A stretch of 45,829 nucleotides of DNA from Rubrivivax sp. (GTDB lineage: Bacteria; Pseudomonadota; Gammaproteobacteria; Burkholderiales; Burkholderiaceae_C): positions 1-45,829 of the forward strand of contig JAJTDE010000015.1 of NCBI GenBank assembly GCA_021298085.1. The letters are read 5' to 3'. The notes under the pieces were generated by a model. The model saw only the letters and a list, made by a program, of their open reading frames with translations, was not told the DNA's origin and searched no databases. Position 1 is the first letter of the stretch. Each line of letters starts with the position of its first letter. The position numbers and the translations under genes were made by a program. Positions 25,514 to 34,390 of this stretch are shown piece by piece.

Positions 25514-26802
25514 ACCGCCAAGGAAGGCGTCGCCGGGCCGGCCCCGCCACCCAGCCGGCGTCCGACCACCACCAGTGAGCCCGCAGGCTTCTCGTAGCCG
25601 AAGGTAAACAGCAGCGGTTCAACCTCCGAGGCGGCCACATCGGTCTTCAGGGCCTGCGCGCTGGCCTTGCCCTGCCACAGCGTGTGCGCCTGCGTGAACT
25701 GGCCGTAGTAGCGCAGGTTGAAGTGGGCACGCAGGTCTTGCACCGACAGGCCGGTTTCGTCCTGGACCACTGCCGGCGCACGTTGCGCCGTCCAGCCCGC
25801 CACCAGGCTGAAACTCGGCTCCTGCGGCAGGTGAGACGCAGCCTTCATCAGCACGGTCGACGTCAGGAGCTGCTTCAGCGCAGCTGCCTGGGCCTCGTTG
25901 CGACGCAGGGCGGCGTCGGAGAGATCGATCGTCACGTAATCGACCGCCACGCGGCTGCCATCGGGCCGGCTGGCGTGGAAACGGATGCCAAAGGGCCTCT
26001 GGCCCTCTGGCAGCAGCGCCGGCGAGATGTCGCCCTGCGCATCGAGGCTGAGGTATTCGGCGGCGCTTACGCGCAGGTCGGCCAGTTCCAGCCCCTGCAT
26101 CAGCAGCGCAGCAACACGGGGCCGCTGCCCACCGCGGCCATCCAGGTCATGCGTCCTGAAGTAGCCCATGCGGGCAAAGAAGCGCCAGATCTGGCATTCC
26201 GACGCCAGCACAGACGCCGCGGGTGATGGCGCACCGGCCGGTTCCAGGGTCTGGTTGGCCACCAGCACGAGGTGCTGCGCACGGGGGAAGACGCTGACGG
26301 CCGTCGCCGCATCAGGCCCGGCAAAGAGGTAGGTCACTCGCTGGGCGGGGAGGTCGCGCAGGGCGTGCACACCCCAGTAGTGCATAGGCGCCAGAAACTG
26401 CCGCTGGTACTGGGCCAGTGCGGGCACCACGTCCTGGCAGGGTGTCTGCAAGGCCTTCAATGCGCTGGGGGCCAAAGTGGCCGTGGGCCGAGGCGCCATG
26501 CTGACGGGCGCAGTGCTGGACGCCTGGCCGGGGCGAGCCGGCTGGGCAGCCGATGCGCTGGCCAGGGCCGCAGCCGCCGGCACGGCCTGCTGCTGGCGCA
26601 ACTGCGCCACCTCGTCAGCCATGCGGGCCACCACACGCTGCTGGCCGTACAGACCCAGCGCAAACAACAGCGCACACAAGGCCCCACCGGCCCACAGCAG
26701 GCGGTCGACCCAGGGATTGGGGCGCCGACGCGAGCGGCGCCGCGGCCGCGGGCCTGGACGCGCCTCGAGCGGGAGATCGTCGGGTGGTGTTCCGGATGCC
26801 AC
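25501..26802 (-). CDS. Hypothetical membrane-anchored protein
   Basis: The product is 433 residues from GTG 26802. A basic N-terminus (RPRRRSRRRPNP) is followed by one membrane helix (about 33-53), a short coiled-coil-like stretch (MADEVAQLRQQQ), an Ala/Pro-rich linker and a large domain from about 120 that I do not recognise. Type II topology would place that domain in the periplasm. It lies 13 bases after a CobD/CbiB-like gene and is probably co-transcribed with it. Confidence 0.7.
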   Translation of the reverse strand: MASGTPPDDLPLEARPGPRPRRRSRRRPNPWVDRLLWAGGALCALLFALGLYGQQRVVARMADEVAQLRQQQAVPAAAALASASAAQPARPGQASSTAPVSMAPRPTATLAPSALKALQTPCQDVVPALAQYQRQFLAPMHYWGVHALRDLPAQRVTYLFAGPDAATAVSVFPRAQHLVLVANQTLEPAGAPSPAASVLASECQIWRFFARMGYFRTHDLDGRGGQRPRVAALLMQGLELADLRVSAAEYLSLDAQGDISPALLPEGQRPFGIRFHASRPDGSRVAVDYVTIDLSDAALRRNEAQAAALKQLLTSTVLMKAASHLPQEPSFSLVAGWTAQRAPAVVQDETGLSVQDLRAHFNLRYYGQFTQAHTLWQGKASAQALKTDVAASEVEPLLFTFGYEKPAGSLVVVGRRLGGGAGPATPSLAVHQR

Positions 26803-26815
26803 GCTGCGCCTACCC

Positions 26816-27775
26816 TCAGCCCACCACCGAGGCCAATGTGAGCAGTGCCAGCAACAGCATCCACAGAATCACCGAGCGCCACACCAGGCCCACCATGCTC
26901 TGCAGGTGGCCCAGCTGCGCGGGCGAGCCAGTGGTCGACGCGCCCCCGTGGTCTGCGGAGAGGTCGGCGCCCTGTGCCGGCGCCGCACGCCCGCCCAGCG
27001 CAACGCCCACAGCGCCGGCCGCAGCGGAGAGGATCACGCCGTCGTTGACCTGCGCCCACAGGCGCGCATTGCGCCGCCAGCAATTGATGGCTTCCTCAAA
27101 ATTGCCGACCACCGCAAAGCCGAAGGCCGTGAGCCTGGCGGGAATGTGGTCCAGCACGTTGAACGCCTGCAGCACACGCGCGCGCAAACCCGGGTTCAAC
27201 GGTGCATCGAGACCAGGCCGAAGACGCGACCAATGCCGCGCCACATACTCAGCCATCCGGTAGAGGACAGCACCGGCTGGGCCCAAGCCCAGGGCCGACA
27301 GCAGGACAAACCAGAAGAACACCCCAAAGACGTGGCGATGCGCCGCGAGCAGCGATGTCTCGATAACGTGGCGCAGCAGCTCGGTGCGTGGCAGATCAGA
27401 GGTTTCGACGCGCTGCCAATCGGCCAGCCGGCGCCGGGCTTCAGCCTCGTTGCCGGCCTCCAGCGCCTCGCGGATGCCGGTGAAATGGTGGCTGAACTGC
27501 CGAAAGCCCAAGGTCAGGTAGAGCACGACCACATCCAGCACCAGCGCCGCGGGCAGGCTGTAACGCGCCACCACCACGGACAGCAGCGCCACCAGCGAAG
27601 TCGGCAGCAGCACCGCGATGGCCCAGACCACCCAGGCGTGGTGGGCCTTGCCGGCATCGAAGTTTCGGCCCACCGCCTCGACAAAGTCATGCACGGCCCG
27701 GTGCACAAAGCTGTTGTGGGGCATGGGCCTGAGCTGTTCGATCAGCAGTGCAAACAGGACCGCAAAAAAGCTCAT
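26816..27775 (-). CDS. CobD/CbiB family integral membrane protein (AmpE-like)
   Basis: The product is 319 residues, with four to five hydrophobic segments and motifs of the CobD/CbiB/AmpE family: an N-terminal FFAVLFALLIEQLRP, central DHIPARLTAFGFAVVGNFEEA with the conserved acidic and asparagine residues, and WRSVILWM near the end. True CbiB makes adenosylcobinamide, but no cobalamin genes are near; the AmpE branch is implicated in cell wall signalling. The function here is therefore open. Confidence 0.8.
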   Translation of the reverse strand: MSFFAVLFALLIEQLRPMPHNSFVHRAVHDFVEAVGRNFDAGKAHHAWVVWAIAVLLPTSLVALLSVVVARYSLPAALVLDVVVLYLTLGFRQFSHHFTGIREALEAGNEAEARRRLADWQRVETSDLPRTELLRHVIETSLLAAHRHVFGVFFWFVLLSALGLGPAGAVLYRMAEYVARHWSRLRPGLDAPLNPGLRARVLQAFNVLDHIPARLTAFGFAVVGNFEEAINCWRRNARLWAQVNDGVILSAAAGAVGVALGGRAAPAQGADLSADHGGASTTGSPAQLGHLQSMVGLVWRSVILWMLLLALLTLASVVG

Positions 27776-27873
27776 GGCTGCCGATGATAGCCAGCGGCCC
27801 TCATCCCTGATGCGCCGTGCTGGTCAAGTTCGGGAGGCCTGATCCGACGACCGCCTCCGCCGCGGGCCTGGCC

Positions 27874-28581
27874 TCACGGTGCGGCCGGAGGGTTCTCATC
27901 GGCCAGCAAGGCATAGAGGTTGCGCAGCATGGCCGCCGTGGCGCCCCAGATGAAAAACTCGCGGCCGTCGTCGCGTGTCCAGGGCATCGACAGGAACTGC
28001 CGTTCGATGCCCTGCACCATCAGGCGGTGGCGCCGGTGGTGTGCGGGGTTCATCAGGTAACGCAACGGCACTTCAAAGGCCTCGGCCACCTCGAAGCTGT
28101 CCAGGACCAGTTCAAACGGGGGCTGGACCAGCGCCACCACCGGCGTGACCTGGTAGTGGGTGACGGTGGTGTACAGCGGCAGACAGGCCATCACCTGGAC
28201 ATGCTGGCGCCGCAGACCGACTTCCTCATGGGCCTCGCGCAGCGCCGTGTCGATGACGCTGGCGTCCTCGGCATCTTGTCGGCCACCGGGAAAGCTGATC
28301 TGCCCAGCGTGGTCGTGGAGGTGGTCGGTGCGGCGGGTCAGCAGCACGTGCAGGCCATCGGACCGTTGGACCAGGGGCACGAGCACTGACGCCGGCTTGG
28401 CCTCGCGACCCGGAAACCGGCCGCCGTCACCGGGCCATTCGGGCTGCCACGCGGGCAACCGTGTCTGTAGACACGCGGCCACACCGGCGGCCGAGAGCCG
28501 ATCAGGGCTGACCGCAGGTAGGTGGTGGTCAACCCCGACCACGGGCGCCTCCTGGGGCCGCGTGATGCGCGGGACCGCCAT
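27874..28581 (-). CDS. Nudix hydrolase, CoA diphosphatase type
   Basis: The product is 235 residues. The Nudix box GGRQDAEDAS...REAHEEVGL is intact, and the SFPGG just before it plus LLTRRTDHLHDHAGQISF are characteristic of the CoA pyrophosphatase (NudL/YeaB) group, which cleaves CoA and acyl-CoA to phosphopantetheine and 3',5'-ADP. About 70 N-terminal residues precede the domain. It lies 13 bases after rplS and may be read from the same transcript. From 27776 to 27873 nothing else is seen. Confidence 0.9.
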   Translation of the reverse strand: MAVPRITRPQEAPVVGVDHHLPAVSPDRLSAAGVAACLQTRLPAWQPEWPGDGGRFPGREAKPASVLVPLVQRSDGLHVLLTRRTDHLHDHAGQISFPGGRQDAEDASVIDTALREAHEEVGLRRQHVQVMACLPLYTTVTHYQVTPVVALVQPPFELVLDSFEVAEAFEVPLRYLMNPAHHRRHRLMVQGIERQFLSMPWTRDDGREFFIWGATAAMLRNLYALLADENPPAAP

Positions 28582-28594
28582 GGCAGGGCTCAGA

Positions 28595-28948
28595 TCAGTC
28601 GAGCTTGGCCTTGATACGGGCCGACTTGCCGCTGCGCTGGCGCAGGAAGTACAGCTTGGCGCGGCGAACGTCACCGCGGCGCTTGACTTCGATGCCGGCG
28701 ATCAGCGGGCTGTACAGCTGGAAGGTTCTCTCGACGCCTTCGCCGCTGGACACCTTGCGCACGATGAAGCTGGAGTTCAGGCCACGGTTGCGCTTGGCAA
28801 TGACCACGCCTTCGTAGGCCTGGACACGCTTGCGGGTGCCTTCCACGACGTTGACACTGACGATCACGGTGTCGCCGGGGGCAAACGGGGGGATGGTCTT
28901 GCCCAGGCGGGCAATCTCTTCCTGCTCGAGGATGCTGATCAGATTCAT
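28595..28948 (-). CDS. rplS: 50S ribosomal protein L19
   Basis: The product is 117 residues with the family-typical start [12 protein letters not shown], core [20 protein letters not shown] and end [18 protein letters not shown] 28948 is the normal family start; there is no clear ribosome-binding site. It is the last ribosomal gene of the rpsP-rimM-trmD-rplS operon and has its own apparent promoter at the end of trmD. Confidence 0.98.
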   Translation of the reverse strand: MNLISILEQEEIARLGKTIPPFAPGDTVIVSVNVVEGTRKRVQAYEGVVIAKRNRGLNSSFIVRKVSSGEGVERTFQLYSPLIAGIEVKRRGDVRRAKLYFLRQRSGKSARIKAKLD

Positions 28949-29028
28949 GGTGTGTACCGACGGTCGTGCGCAGGGATGTTGATGAATGTTGGCGCTGGGC
29001 AAAGCCAGTTCCGCCGCCCGCCAGAGGA

Positions 29029-29048
29029 CCGCAAAGCCCGCGATTATA
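29029..29048 (-). promoter_or_regulatory. Probable internal promoter for rplS
   Basis: On the minus strand TATAAT (29048 to 29043) overlaps the trmD stop codon and is followed by a GC-rich discriminator CGCGGGCTTTGCGG. Nearly the same 20 bases lie upstream of rpsP (30997 to 30978). No good -35 hexamer is visible. The perfect -10 box, the location and the repeated motif support a separate rplS promoter with about a 90-base leader. Confidence 0.6.
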
Positions 29049-29838
29049 TGCCGAGCTGGCGCAGGAAGGTTTCATCAGCCACCGACAGCCGGCCGCAGGC
29101 CCTGGCCGCCAGCAGCAGGTCGGGCCGTCGGCGCGCGGTCAGTGCCAGTGAACACTCACGCCGCCAGCGAGCGATGTCGGCGTGGTGCCCACTGAGCAGC
29201 ACGGCCGGCACCGCACGCCCATCGGGCAGGCGCTCGGGGCGGCTGTAGCTCGGGCCCTCGAGCAGGCCGTCTGAAAAGCTGTCCTGCTGCTGCGAGGGTG
29301 AACTCAAGACCTCGGGTTGAAGGCGTGCCACGGCGTCCAGCAGCGCCAGCGCCGGCAGCTCCCCGCCCGACAGGACAAAGTCGCCCAGGCTGATCTCGTG
29401 GGTGACGTGGCTGTCGATCACACGCTGGTCGATCGCCTCATACCGCCCGCACAGCAGCACCGCGCCAGGCCCTTGGGCAAACTGCTCGACCAGCGCCTGG
29501 GTCAGCGGCTGTCCGCTCGGGGTGAAGTGCACCACCGGCACAGGCACCTGGGGGCGGCTGTCGAGCACCGCCTGCAAGGCCCGCTCAAGCGGCTGCGCCA
29601 GCAACACCATCCCCGGGCCACCGCCAAACGGACGGTCGTCGACCCGACGGTAGGCATCGTCGGCAAAGTCGCGCAACTGCCACAGGCGCACGTCAACCAG
29701 GCCGCGCTCGTACGCGCGGCGGGTGATGCCGTGGGTGAAATGCGGCCCGAAGAGTTCCGGGAACAAGGTGACGACGTCAAATCGTCGGGACACCGCGGAT
29801 GGCGCCGCCTCTGGGGGGCGCTCGGTGCCCAGGCTCAA
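29044..29838 (-). CDS. trmD: tRNA (guanine-37-N1)-methyltransferase
   Basis: The product is 264 residues. It is a SPOUT-class SAM methyltransferase that makes m1G37. Family landmarks: [23 protein letters not shown], the knot sequence [12 protein letters not shown] and [15 protein letters not shown], then [17 protein letters not shown]. The start is uncertain: TTG 29838 overlaps the rimM stop as TTGA with a G-rich site upstream, and GTG 29793 would begin just before the conserved RRFDVV. GTG 29865 would overlap rimM by 31 bases. Confidence 0.95.
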   Translation of the reverse strand: MSLGTERPPEAAPSAVSRRFDVVTLFPELFGPHFTHGITRRAYERGLVDVRLWQLRDFADDAYRRVDDRPFGGGPGMVLLAQPLERALQAVLDSRPQVPVPVVHFTPSGQPLTQALVEQFAQGPGAVLLCGRYEAIDQRVIDSHVTHEISLGDFVLSGGELPALALLDAVARLQPEVLSSPSQQQDSFSDGLLEGPSYSRPERLPDGRAVPAVLLSGHHADIARWRRECSLALTARRRPDLLLAARACGRLSVADETFLRQLGI

Positions 29839-30446
29839 GGGTCCAGCCCCCAATCGAGCGCCCACTCGACCTCGATGCGCCGCGCAGCCAGGTCCACCCG
29901 GCCCACATAGGCATCGACAAAGGGAATCAGCCGCTCGGGCGCCTGCGCGGTGGCGGGCCCGGTGGGGCCATCGGATGTCGGCGCCTCAACCCGCAGGACG
30001 CAGTGGGTACCGGTTTCCAGCAGGCCGACCACGGTGCCCAACACGATGTTGTCCTGATTGAACACCTGCAGGCCGATGAGGTCGACCCAGTAGAACTCGT
30101 CGGCACTGGCCGTGGGAAAGCTGCTGCGAGGAACAAAGATGCGCGCGCCACGCAAGGCCTCGGCGGCGTCTCGGCTCTGCACATCCTGGAAGCCTGCGAC
30201 AACGACATCGCCATGCTCCTTGGCCTGGGTGACCTTCAGCAGCGGCGGCAGCGGCGGTGCACCCGGAACAACAAAAGGCCCCTCAGGGGCCTTCACATAC
30301 CAACGCTTGGACGAAAACAGCGCCTGCGGGTCTTCGGCATAAGGCTGTATCTTGACCCAGCCCTTGACGCCCCAGGCACCCAGGATGCGTGCAACCTCGA
30401 CAGCATCCGGCGGAAAGACGTCAGACGACGGTGTCACCGCATCCAC
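29835..30446 (-). CDS. rimM: 16S rRNA processing protein RimM
   Basis: The product is 203 residues. It binds S19 and helps mature the 30S head. The N-terminal RimM barrel begins VEVARILGAWGVKGWVKI, and the C-terminal PRC barrel has DEFYWVDLIGLQV and LIPFVDAYVGRVD. Start GTG 30446, 33 bases after rpsP. The early coding region contains a strong hairpin with a T-run (30275-30293, separate entry). Confidence 0.95.
   Translation of the reverse strand: MDAVTPSSDVFPPDAVEVARILGAWGVKGWVKIQPYAEDPQALFSSKRWYVKAPEGPFVVPGAPPLPPLLKVTQAKEHGDVVVAGFQDVQSRDAAEALRGARIFVPRSSFPTASADEFYWVDLIGLQVFNQDNIVLGTVVGLLETGTHCVLRVEAPTSDGPTGPATAQAPERLIPFVDAYVGRVDLAARRIEVEWALDWGLDP
30273..30293 (-). terminator. Terminator-like hairpin inside rimM
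   Basis: Read on the minus strand, AAGGCCCC-TGA-GGGGCCTT is a perfect 8-base stem with a 3-base loop (30293 to 30275) and runs into TTTT (30076-type A-run at 30273-30276 on the plus strand). It lies in codons for VKAPEGPF, near residue 50 of rimM. It could reduce read-through from rpsP into rimM and trmD, or simply slow ribosomes; the T-run is short. Confidence 0.5.
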
Positions 30447-30479
30447 CCCGCAGTCCGCCCGCCAAGCACGGCAGCGGCC

Positions 30480-30728
30480 TCAGGCCGCCTTCTTGGCCTG
30501 ATCGACGAGGCGCTGCACGGTGGGCGACAGCTGCGCACCCACGCCGGCCCAGTAGCTGATGCGGTCCATCGCGACGCGCAGGGGTTGTTCGGCACCGGAG
30601 GCCATCGGGTTGTAGAACCCGACACGCTCCAGAAAGCGCCCATCACGGCGGGCGGCCTTGTTGGCCACGACGATGTTGTAGAAGGGACGCCCCTTGGCGC
30701 CACCACGAGCCAGTCGGATCACGACCAT
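30480..30728 (-). CDS. rpsP: 30S ribosomal protein S16
   Basis: The product is 82 residues and full length. [20 protein letters not shown] is the classic opening, followed by [10 protein letters not shown] and [22 protein letters not shown] lies 6 bases before ATG 30728. It is the first gene of the conserved operon with rimM, trmD and rplS. Confidence 0.98.
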   Translation of the reverse strand: MVVIRLARGGAKGRPFYNIVVANKAARRDGRFLERVGFYNPMASGAEQPLRVAMDRISYWAGVGAQLSPTVQRLVDQAKKAA

Positions 30729-31058
30729 GTCTGTTCACCTGATATTCGAAGGATTCGGCCGCCGCTGCCGGGGGAGACGCCGCAGCACCTTGGCCGAGAA
30801 GCCCGCCCGTGCCAGAAGCACGTTGCGGCAGGCCCGCTGTTCGCCGTCGTAGATACGCACTGGCTCAGACGCGTTGACCACCCTGCACCAGCCCGGACCT
30901 GCAAAACCTGTTCATGCCGGTTTTGCCACCGGGCCCAACACATCCATGGGCATCCACGCGCCTTAGGCCAAAGCCGCCGGCGAAACCCGCGATTATAGTC
31001 AGGCGTTGCCCGTCCGTGGGCCAATTCTGCTGAAGGCAAACCGCCGAGGCCCTGCACC
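30729..31058 (-). promoter_or_regulatory. rpsP promoter and long leader
   Basis: This 330-base gap separates divergent rpsP and a GNAT gene. On the minus strand TATAAT (30997 to 30992) with discriminator CGCGGGTTTCGCCG is the probable rpsP promoter; the leader would be about 255 bases. Within it GCAAAACC (about 30901-30908) and GGTTTTGC (about 30919-30926) form a perfect 8-base stem without a T-tract. No gene is seen. Confidence 0.6.
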
Positions 31059-31601
31059 ATGCCGCTAGTCCTGCGCCCCAGTACCGAGGCTGACATCCCG
31101 GTCATCACCGCCATCTATGCTGCTGCCGTCGCACACGGCACCGGCACCTTCGAACTCGACGCCCCGAACGAAGACGAGATGGCCCAGCGCCGCAGCGCCG
31201 TGCTGGGCGCCGGCTGGCCCTGGCTCGTGGCCGATCGGGACGGCGAGGTCATCGGTTACGCCTATGCACAAGCGTTCAGGCCGCGGCGCGCCTACCGCTT
31301 CTGCCTGGAAGACTCGATCTACCTCGCCGAACACGCGCGCGGGCAGGGCGTGGGCACGCTGCTGCTGGCCGAGCTGATCTCGCGCTGCGAGGTGCTGGGC
31401 GCACGACAGATGCTGGCTGTCATTGGCGATTCGGGCAACGAGGGGTCGATCGGCGTTCACCGCGCACTCGGCTTCGAGCACTGCGGCATGCTCAAGAACG
31501 CCGGCTGGAAATTTGACCGCTGGCTCGACGTCGTCCTGATGCAGCGCGAACTGGGCTTGGGTGGCAGCACCGAACCTCACGACCGCCCGGTGGCCCCATG
31601 A
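31059..31601 (+). CDS. GNAT N-acetyltransferase, MnaT/phosphinothricin-type
   Basis: The product is 180 residues. The fold and motifs match the MnaT/Pat branch: IRPSTEAD-like opening (LRPSTEADIPVITAIY), WLVADRDGEVIGYAYA, acetyl-CoA loop EHARGQGVGTLLLAEL and GVHRALGFEHCGMLKNAGWKFDRWLDV. These enzymes acetylate amino-acid analogues such as methionine sulfone/sulfoximine or phosphinothricin. The stop overlaps the next start as ATGA. Confidence 0.88.
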   Translation: MPLVLRPSTEADIPVITAIYAAAVAHGTGTFELDAPNEDEMAQRRSAVLGAGWPWLVADRDGEVIGYAYAQAFRPRRAYRFCLEDSIYLAEHARGQGVGTLLLAELISRCEVLGARQMLAVIGDSGNEGSIGVHRALGFEHCGMLKNAGWKFDRWLDVVLMQRELGLGGSTEPHDRPVAP

Positions 31602-32041
31602 GTGAGGACACGTCGGCCCCGCCGTACAAGCACAAGACACTGGCAGCCTGGCTCGCGGTGCTGGGCGGCTCACTCGGCCTGCACCGGCTGTACCTGCGTG
31701 GCTTTGGCGACGTGCTGGGCTGGGCCCACTGGTTGCCCACGGCCGTGGGTTACATGGGCCTGCTGCGCCTTCGCGAGGCGGGCGTGGACGACCGGCTGGC
31801 ATGGGCGCTGCTGCCCATCCTCGGCCTGATGCTGTCACAGGGCATGGCCTTTGCCATCTGGTATGGGCTGACGCCCGACGAGCGTTGGGACGCCCGCCAC
31901 AACCCCGGGCAGCCAGGCACAACCACCCGGTGGGGCCCTGTGCTGGCCGTCATCGTGGCGCTGCTGGTGGGTGCGACGGTGCTGATGAGCACCATCGCCT
32001 TCAGCATCCAGAAATTCTTCGAGCTGCAACTGGGGGCCTGA
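31598..32041 (+). CDS. TM2-domain-like membrane protein
   Basis: The product is 147 residues. KHKTLAAWLAVLGGSLGLHRLYL resembles the TM2 domain, two helices joined by a short turn. A further hydrophobic stretch (ALLPILGLMLSQGMAFAIWYG) and a C-terminal helix (VLAVIVALLVGATVLMSTIA) give about four membrane segments. It is coupled to the GNAT gene by ATGA; the function is unknown. Confidence 0.65.
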   Translation: MSEDTSAPPYKHKTLAAWLAVLGGSLGLHRLYLRGFGDVLGWAHWLPTAVGYMGLLRLREAGVDDRLAWALLPILGLMLSQGMAFAIWYGLTPDERWDARHNPGQPGTTTRWGPVLAVIVALLVGATVLMSTIAFSIQKFFELQLGA

Positions 32042-32057
32042 GCCGCCGGGCTCAGGC
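32036..32057. terminator. Convergent hairpin built from two stop codons
   Basis: GCCTGAGCC (32036-32044) and GGCTCAGGC (32049-32057) are perfect 9-base arms around a GCCG loop. The left arm contains the stop of the TM2-like gene (32039-32041) and the right arm the stop of folK (32052-32054). There is no T-tract on either side. It is the strongest of three such hairpins in the window and probably a two-way terminator. Confidence 0.6.
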
Positions 32058-32642
32058 GGGCGTCGCGCAGACAGGCCCGATGCGTTCACACACCTGCGCC
32101 TGACGCAGCGCGGCACCACCCTCCAGCGACCAGGCCCTCAGCAAGCCCGGCGCCACCTCGTCCAGCGGACAGCACACAAAGGCCCGCTCGTGCAGGCGGG
32201 GGTGGGGGAGGATCAGCCGCGGATGCGACAGGCGCGCATCACCGTGGAACAGCAGGTCCAGGTCCAGCGTGCGGGGTGCGTTCCGGTAAGGCCGCTGCCG
32301 CCCGTGCCGTTGCTCGATCGCCTGCAATGCATCGAGGAGCTCCAGGGGCGCCAGTCGGGTGGCCAGCACCACCACAGCATTGGTGAAATCGGGGCCCGTG
32401 GCCTCCACGGGCGCGCTGCGCCAGGCGCTGGAGACGGCCAGCACCCGAGACTGGTCCAGCGCGTGCAATTCATGGACCACCGTGGCCAGCGTCTGCAGCG
32501 CATCACCCAGGTTGGCGCCGAGCCCGATGAGGGCCTGCACTGGAGGACGCTGCACCCCGGGTGAGGTGTCCGACGCGAGGGGTGTCGGCGCGGCCCGCGC
32601 ACTGGGCACGTCCTGCGCCCCAGTGGCCACATCGGCCTTCAC
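32052..32642 (-). CDS. folK: Hydroxymethyldihydropterin pyrophosphokinase
   Basis: The product is 196 residues from GTG 32642. It transfers pyrophosphate to 6-hydroxymethyl-dihydropterin in folate synthesis. Conserved segments: [36 protein letters not shown] (metal-binding DLD) and [14 protein letters not shown]. The first 35 residues are non-conserved; GTGs about 30-35 codons in are alternative starts. The GTGA overlap with pcnB (32639-32642) supports the long form. Confidence 0.93.
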   Translation of the reverse strand: MKADVATGAQDVPSARAAPTPLASDTSPGVQRPPVQALIGLGANLGDALQTLATVVHELHALDQSRVLAVSSAWRSAPVEATGPDFTNAVVVLATRLAPLELLDALQAIEQRHGRQRPYRNAPRTLDLDLLFHGDARLSHPRLILPHPRLHERAFVCCPLDEVAPGLLRAWSLEGGAALRQAQVCERIGPVCATPA

Positions 32643-34390
32643 GTGTCCGACGGCGCCCTGCCCGACCCAGCGCCGTCCGACGTGGGCGTGTCACTCCCCG
32701 CGGCGCCCGCACCGCCCGCAGCACCGCGCTGTCCACCGCGCCGCCGGCGGCGTCGCTTGCGCGGCGGGCCGTCGTCGGCCGACGGCGCATCGCTCAAGTC
32801 GATGTCCAGCTCCAGCTGGACGGCCGCCCCGTCGTCAGGTTCGGCGCGGGATGCAGCGCCAGAAGCTGCGCCCGAAGCGCCAGCCGCCGCGGAACGCGAT
32901 GCCGCAGGCACAGCCGGCGCATCCTTGGCCGCCTTGTCCTTGGAGCGGCCCGGCACGCGACGTACCTGCGAGGCACGCAGGTCCTGGAGCATCGCCTCAC
33001 GCTCCTCGTCGCTGCCGAGTGACAAGTCTTCCCACCAGTCGGGCAGTTCGGCGGGCACCTCGCCCACGTCACCCCGCAGGCGCAGGAAGTCGTAGCCGGC
33101 GCGAAACCGGGGTTGTTCCACCACACCGAGGGCCGACGCCGGCGAGCGACGCTCGAAGCGCGGCTGCATCTGCCAGATCTCGCGCATATCGGCGGCCAGC
33201 TTGCCTCTGCCGGAGATATCGCCCACACGCGCCTCGAAGACGGCATCGATGGCCTGCTGCAGCGCGGGGAACGGGCTTTCGCCCTGGGCCTGCACCGCCA
33301 GCCAGCGGTGCTGCACCTCGTGCCACAGCAGGCAGGCCAGCAGGAAGCTGGGCGCCACGGGCTTGCCCTCGGCCACCCTTTCGTCGGTGTTGCGCAGGGC
33401 CAGCTTGACAAAGGCCTCGCGCGGGCTGCCTTCGGTCATGTCGGCCAGCGCCGCGTCCAGGATAGGGAAGATGCCGCGCCCGAGGCCCTGGCGCTGCAGC
33501 TCTTCCAGGCTGGCCAGCGCGTGCCCGGTCTGCAGCAGCTTGATCAGCTCATCAAAGAGCCTGGACACCGGAATGTTGGCCAGCAGCGGTGCCATCTCGC
33601 GGACCGGCTTGCGGCTGTCGGGGTCCAGCTGAAAACCCAGCTTGGCGGCAAAGCGCACGGCGCGCAGGATACGGACAGGGTCCTCGCGGTAGCGCGACGG
33701 CGGGTCGCCGATGATGCGCAGCACCTTGGCGCGCACATCGGCCAGGCCGCCGTGGTAGTCAACCAGCGTCTGGGTCAGCGGCTCGTAGTACATCGCGTTG
33801 ACGCTGAAATCCCGCCGCGCAGCGTCTTCCACCTGCGGGCCCCAGACGTTGTCGCGCAGCACGCGGCCACTGGCGTCCACCGCATGGGCCTTGCCGGCCA
33901 GTGCGGCCTTGGAGGTCTTCTCGTTGCCGGCCACCTGTTCGGCGGCGTCGGCGTCCAGCAGCGCACGGAAAGTCGAGACCTCGATGACCTCGTGCTCGCG
34001 GCCGCGGCCAAAGACCACGTGCACGATGCGGAAGCGGCGGCCGATGATGAAGGCCCGCCTGAACAGGCCCTTGACCTGCTCGGGCGTGGCGTCGGTGGCC
34101 ACGTCAAAGTCCTTGGGACGGCGCCCAACGAGGAGGTCGCGCACCGCTCCGCCCACCACGTAGGCCTCGTAACCCGCCTCGCGCAGCGTGCGCACCACGC
34201 GCACCGCGTTGTCGTCCAGCAGGTCGGCCTTGATGCCGTGTTCGGCCTGCGTGTACTCCTTGCGGACGCCCAGTACCGGCGCAGCCGGTAGCGGCACCAC
34301 CACGGGCACCGCCACCGGTGCAGCCGCGGGAGGGGTTTCGTCGCCGGCCGGGCCCTTGCCCAGCAGTCGGTTGATGAAGCGCTTGATCAT
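32639..34390 (-). CDS. pcnB: Poly(A) polymerase I
   Basis: The product is 583 residues. It adds 3' poly(A) tails that speed RNA decay. The nucleotidyltransferase core has [24 protein letters not shown] with the metal-binding DxD, followed by [19 protein letters not shown] and [13 protein letters not shown], which separate it from CCA-adding enzymes in this class. The last 120 residues are low-complexity and end in a basic cluster ([15 protein letters not shown]) likely to bind RNA. Start ATG 34390 overlaps the HAD gene stop as ATGA. Confidence 0.94.
   Translation of the reverse strand: MIKRFINRLLGKGPAGDETPPAAAPVAVPVVVPLPAAPVLGVRKEYTQAEHGIKADLLDDNAVRVVRTLREAGYEAYVVGGAVRDLLVGRRPKDFDVATDATPEQVKGLFRRAFIIGRRFRIVHVVFGRGREHEVIEVSTFRALLDADAAEQVAGNEKTSKAALAGKAHAVDASGRVLRDNVWGPQVEDAARRDFSVNAMYYEPLTQTLVDYHGGLADVRAKVLRIIGDPPSRYREDPVRILRAVRFAAKLGFQLDPDSRKPVREMAPLLANIPVSRLFDELIKLLQTGHALASLEELQRQGLGRGIFPILDAALADMTEGSPREAFVKLALRNTDERVAEGKPVAPSFLLACLLWHEVQHRWLAVQAQGESPFPALQQAIDAVFEARVGDISGRGKLAADMREIWQMQPRFERRSPASALGVVEQPRFRAGYDFLRLRGDVGEVPAELPDWWEDLSLGSDEEREAMLQDLRASQVRRVPGRSKDKAAKDAPAVPAASRSAAAGASGAASGAASRAEPDDGAAVQLELDIDLSDAPSADDGPPRKRRRRRRGGQRGAAGGAGAAGSDTPTSDGAGSGRAPSDT

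Noticed and set aside
26816..27775. True cobalamin synthesis gene
   Set aside because: No cobalamin genes are near and the family includes AmpE-like proteins; only the family is called.
32690..32960. GC-rich repetitive sequence resembling a repeat region
   Set aside because: It encodes the Ala/Ser and Arg-rich tail of poly(A) polymerase; no tandem unit is kept.
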